6,771 nucleotides of DNA from Gemmatimonadota bacterium (lineage in GTDB: Bacteria > Latescibacterota > UBA2968 > UBA8231): the NCBI GenBank assembly GCA_026706165.1, contig JAPOZF010000101.1, forward strand, positions 1 through 6,771, given 5' to 3'. Positions 5,644 to 6,771 of this stretch are shown here, piece by piece; positions within the stretch are counted from its first letter, which is position 1, and each line of letters opens with the position of its first letter. The notes below the pieces were generated by a model that searched no databases, was not told the origin of the DNA, and saw only the letters and a program-made list of their open reading frames with translations. The translations under genes were made by a program, and so were the position numbers.

Positions 5644-6771
5644 CGCGCGCGGGTTCCCGGGCGGTAATAGGCCAGGGCAGTCAGCAGCCTCTGGCCGAGG
5701 CGGCCGCCGGTCGGCTGATCGAGGGCGACAACCCTCAGCAGCAGGACTCCGAGGCCCCCGAAGCAGAGATTGGGGGCCCACATCGCCAGCGCGGGGGGAA
5801 CGTAGCCGCGGTCCGCCAGGCCCTCCCCCCCGATCAGGAACATCCAGTACACGAAGAAGAAGACCAGACTGAGGACGACCGCTGTCGCCGCCCCCCGGGT
5901 GCGCACGAGGGCGCCCGCCGGCGCCCCGACGAGCACGAATACGATGCATGCCGCGGCGATCGAGAACTTCTTGTGAATTTCCACGAGATAGGCGTTGGCG
6001 CGGCGCTCGCGGTTCTGGTTGAGGCGCCTCTTCCTGTGCAGCTGTTTGGCGATTTCCCCGGCTCGCGCCTGGAGGGGGGAATCGGACAGCCCCTGTCCGG
6101 CACCGGCCTCGTCCGCGGCCCTGGTCGCAGCCTGGCGGGCTGTCACCGTGTCGAGGAAGGCGTGCACCGCCGAATCCATCGCCGCTGCTTCCCGGGCCTG
6201 CTCGTCACGATAATCCGCGACTTCGGCCATCATCGCACCGATATCCATCTCGCGGTCGCTGCGATAGGAGGAAGACGGGAAGTTCTGCACCTTGCGGTCG
6301 CGGTCGGTTATGTGAATCACCTGGCGCTCGAAGCGGCCCTCGACGAACTGCCCGGGATCGTCGGCATCGATGCGGTGGAATTCGCCGTCGAGCAGGGTCA
6401 GGCGCATGTACCCGCCGTCGTCGAAGATCCGCACCTCGGCGGCCTCGGCGTGCAGTGTCTGCGGGGGGCCGCTGCGGCCGCCGTCGACGAGGGTCACTCC
6501 GTACAGCCTGTTCGCCTCCTCGTCGACGCGGCGGATCAGCAGGCTGTAGCCGCCCAGGTCGCGGATGAATATGCCTTCCTTCTGCTTGAGAACGAGGGCG
6601 GCCTTGCGCCGCTTGAGATCGGCCTGGATGCTGCGGGCCTTGTGGTTCCAGTCAGGGAGAACGCGGTCGTTGAACAGAACCATAAGAGCGGTCAGAACCG
6701 CGGCGGCCGCGAGGACCGGCTTCATCACCTGAAGCAGACTGATGCCGCTCGATTTCATGGCGAGGATTTCG
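5640..6771 (-). CDS. lptF: LptF, LPS export ABC transporter permease (5' end outside window)
   Basis: The 376 visible residues start inside the coupling motif (EILAMKSSGISL), which matches EIAAMKAAGVSL in the LptG encoded next to it. About 60 N-terminal residues with helices 1-2 therefore lie beyond the right edge. Counting from the Met at 6758, helix 3 is at 13-30, the periplasmic jellyroll at about 35-165, and helices 4-6 at about 266-286, 290-310 and 325-343. Before helix 4, residues about 168-253 form a long, charged, Ala-rich helical stretch, which makes the whole protein about 435 residues against about 366 in E. coli. The stretch YLVEIHKKFSIAAACIVFVL is strongly LptF-like. A 29-residue polar, basic tail follows helix 6. 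The frame ends in a TGA sharing bases with the lptG start, so lptF and lptG form one operon. Confidence 0.95.
   Translation of the reverse strand, partial: EILAMKSSGISLLQVMKPVLAAAAVLTALMVLFNDRVLPDWNHKARSIQADLKRRKAALVLKQKEGIFIRDLGGYSLLIRRVDEEANRLYGVTLVDGGRSGPPQTLHAEAAEVRIFDDGGYMRLTLLDGEFHRIDADDPGQFVEGRFERQVIHITDRDRKVQNFPSSSYRSDREMDIGAMMAEVADYRDEQAREAAAMDSAVHAFLDTVTARQAATRAADEAGAGQGLSDSPLQARAGEIAKQLHRKRRLNQNRERRANAYLVEIHKKFSIAAACIVFVLVGAPAGALVRTRGAATAVVLSLVFFFVYWMFLIGGEGLADRGYVPPALAMWAPNLCFGGLGVLLLRVVALDQPTGGRLGQRLLTALAYYRPGTRAR

Noticed and set aside
5644..5949. Upstream extension of lptG by 102 codons
   Set aside because: The extension lies within lptF in another frame and is Arg/Gly/Pro-rich. 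LptG similarity starts at the GTG at 5643.
1..6771. CRISPR array, tRNA/rRNA, insertion sequence, toxin-antitoxin or defence genes
   Set aside because: No spaced direct repeats, RNA-gene motifs, transposase-like proteins or terminal inverted repeats were seen on either strand.

Overview
The window looks like chromosome from a GC-rich, Gram-negative (diderm) bacterium. It encodes two inner-membrane subunits of the lipopolysaccharide exporter and at least one exported outer-membrane-type beta protein. The long-helix form of LptF and the general protein style suggest Desulfuromonadia/Geobacter-like deltaproteobacteria or a relative. That placement is an inference from protein character; no marker gene is present.

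Left half (3-3024, + strand): the last 76 codons of one gene are followed after 16 bp by a complete 924-codon gene for a large secreted beta-rich protein, probably an outer-membrane barrel. The C-termini of the two proteins align clearly, so they are tandem paralogues, probably in one operon. The complete protein has a signal peptide, a probable inserted beta domain, and an Asp/Asn-rich block at about residues 528-631 that contains a textbook EF-hand-type calcium loop. I do not know a function for this family. This pair is the most novel part of the window.

Middle (3025-3339): a 315-bp gene-free stretch. It starts with an AT-rich patch carrying a candidate promoter and two short perfect palindromes. 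A GC-rich leader with four possible hairpins follows, one with a 14-bp stem. Its last 60 bases loosely resemble the 3' part of a cobalamin riboswitch, without the expected 5' core.

Next (3340-4476, + strand): a 378-codon cytoplasmic alpha-helical repeat (HEAT-like) protein of unknown role, with an acidic N-terminal tail. It ends in a hairpin terminator.

Right half (4576-6771, - strand): lptG and the 5'-truncated lptF, overlapping by four bases (GTGA) and convergent with the HEAT-like gene. LptF and LptG form the transmembrane part of the LptB2FG ABC transporter, which extracts LPS from the inner membrane. The common theme is envelope biogenesis, but nothing in the sequence directly ties the barrel genes or the HEAT-like protein to LPS export.
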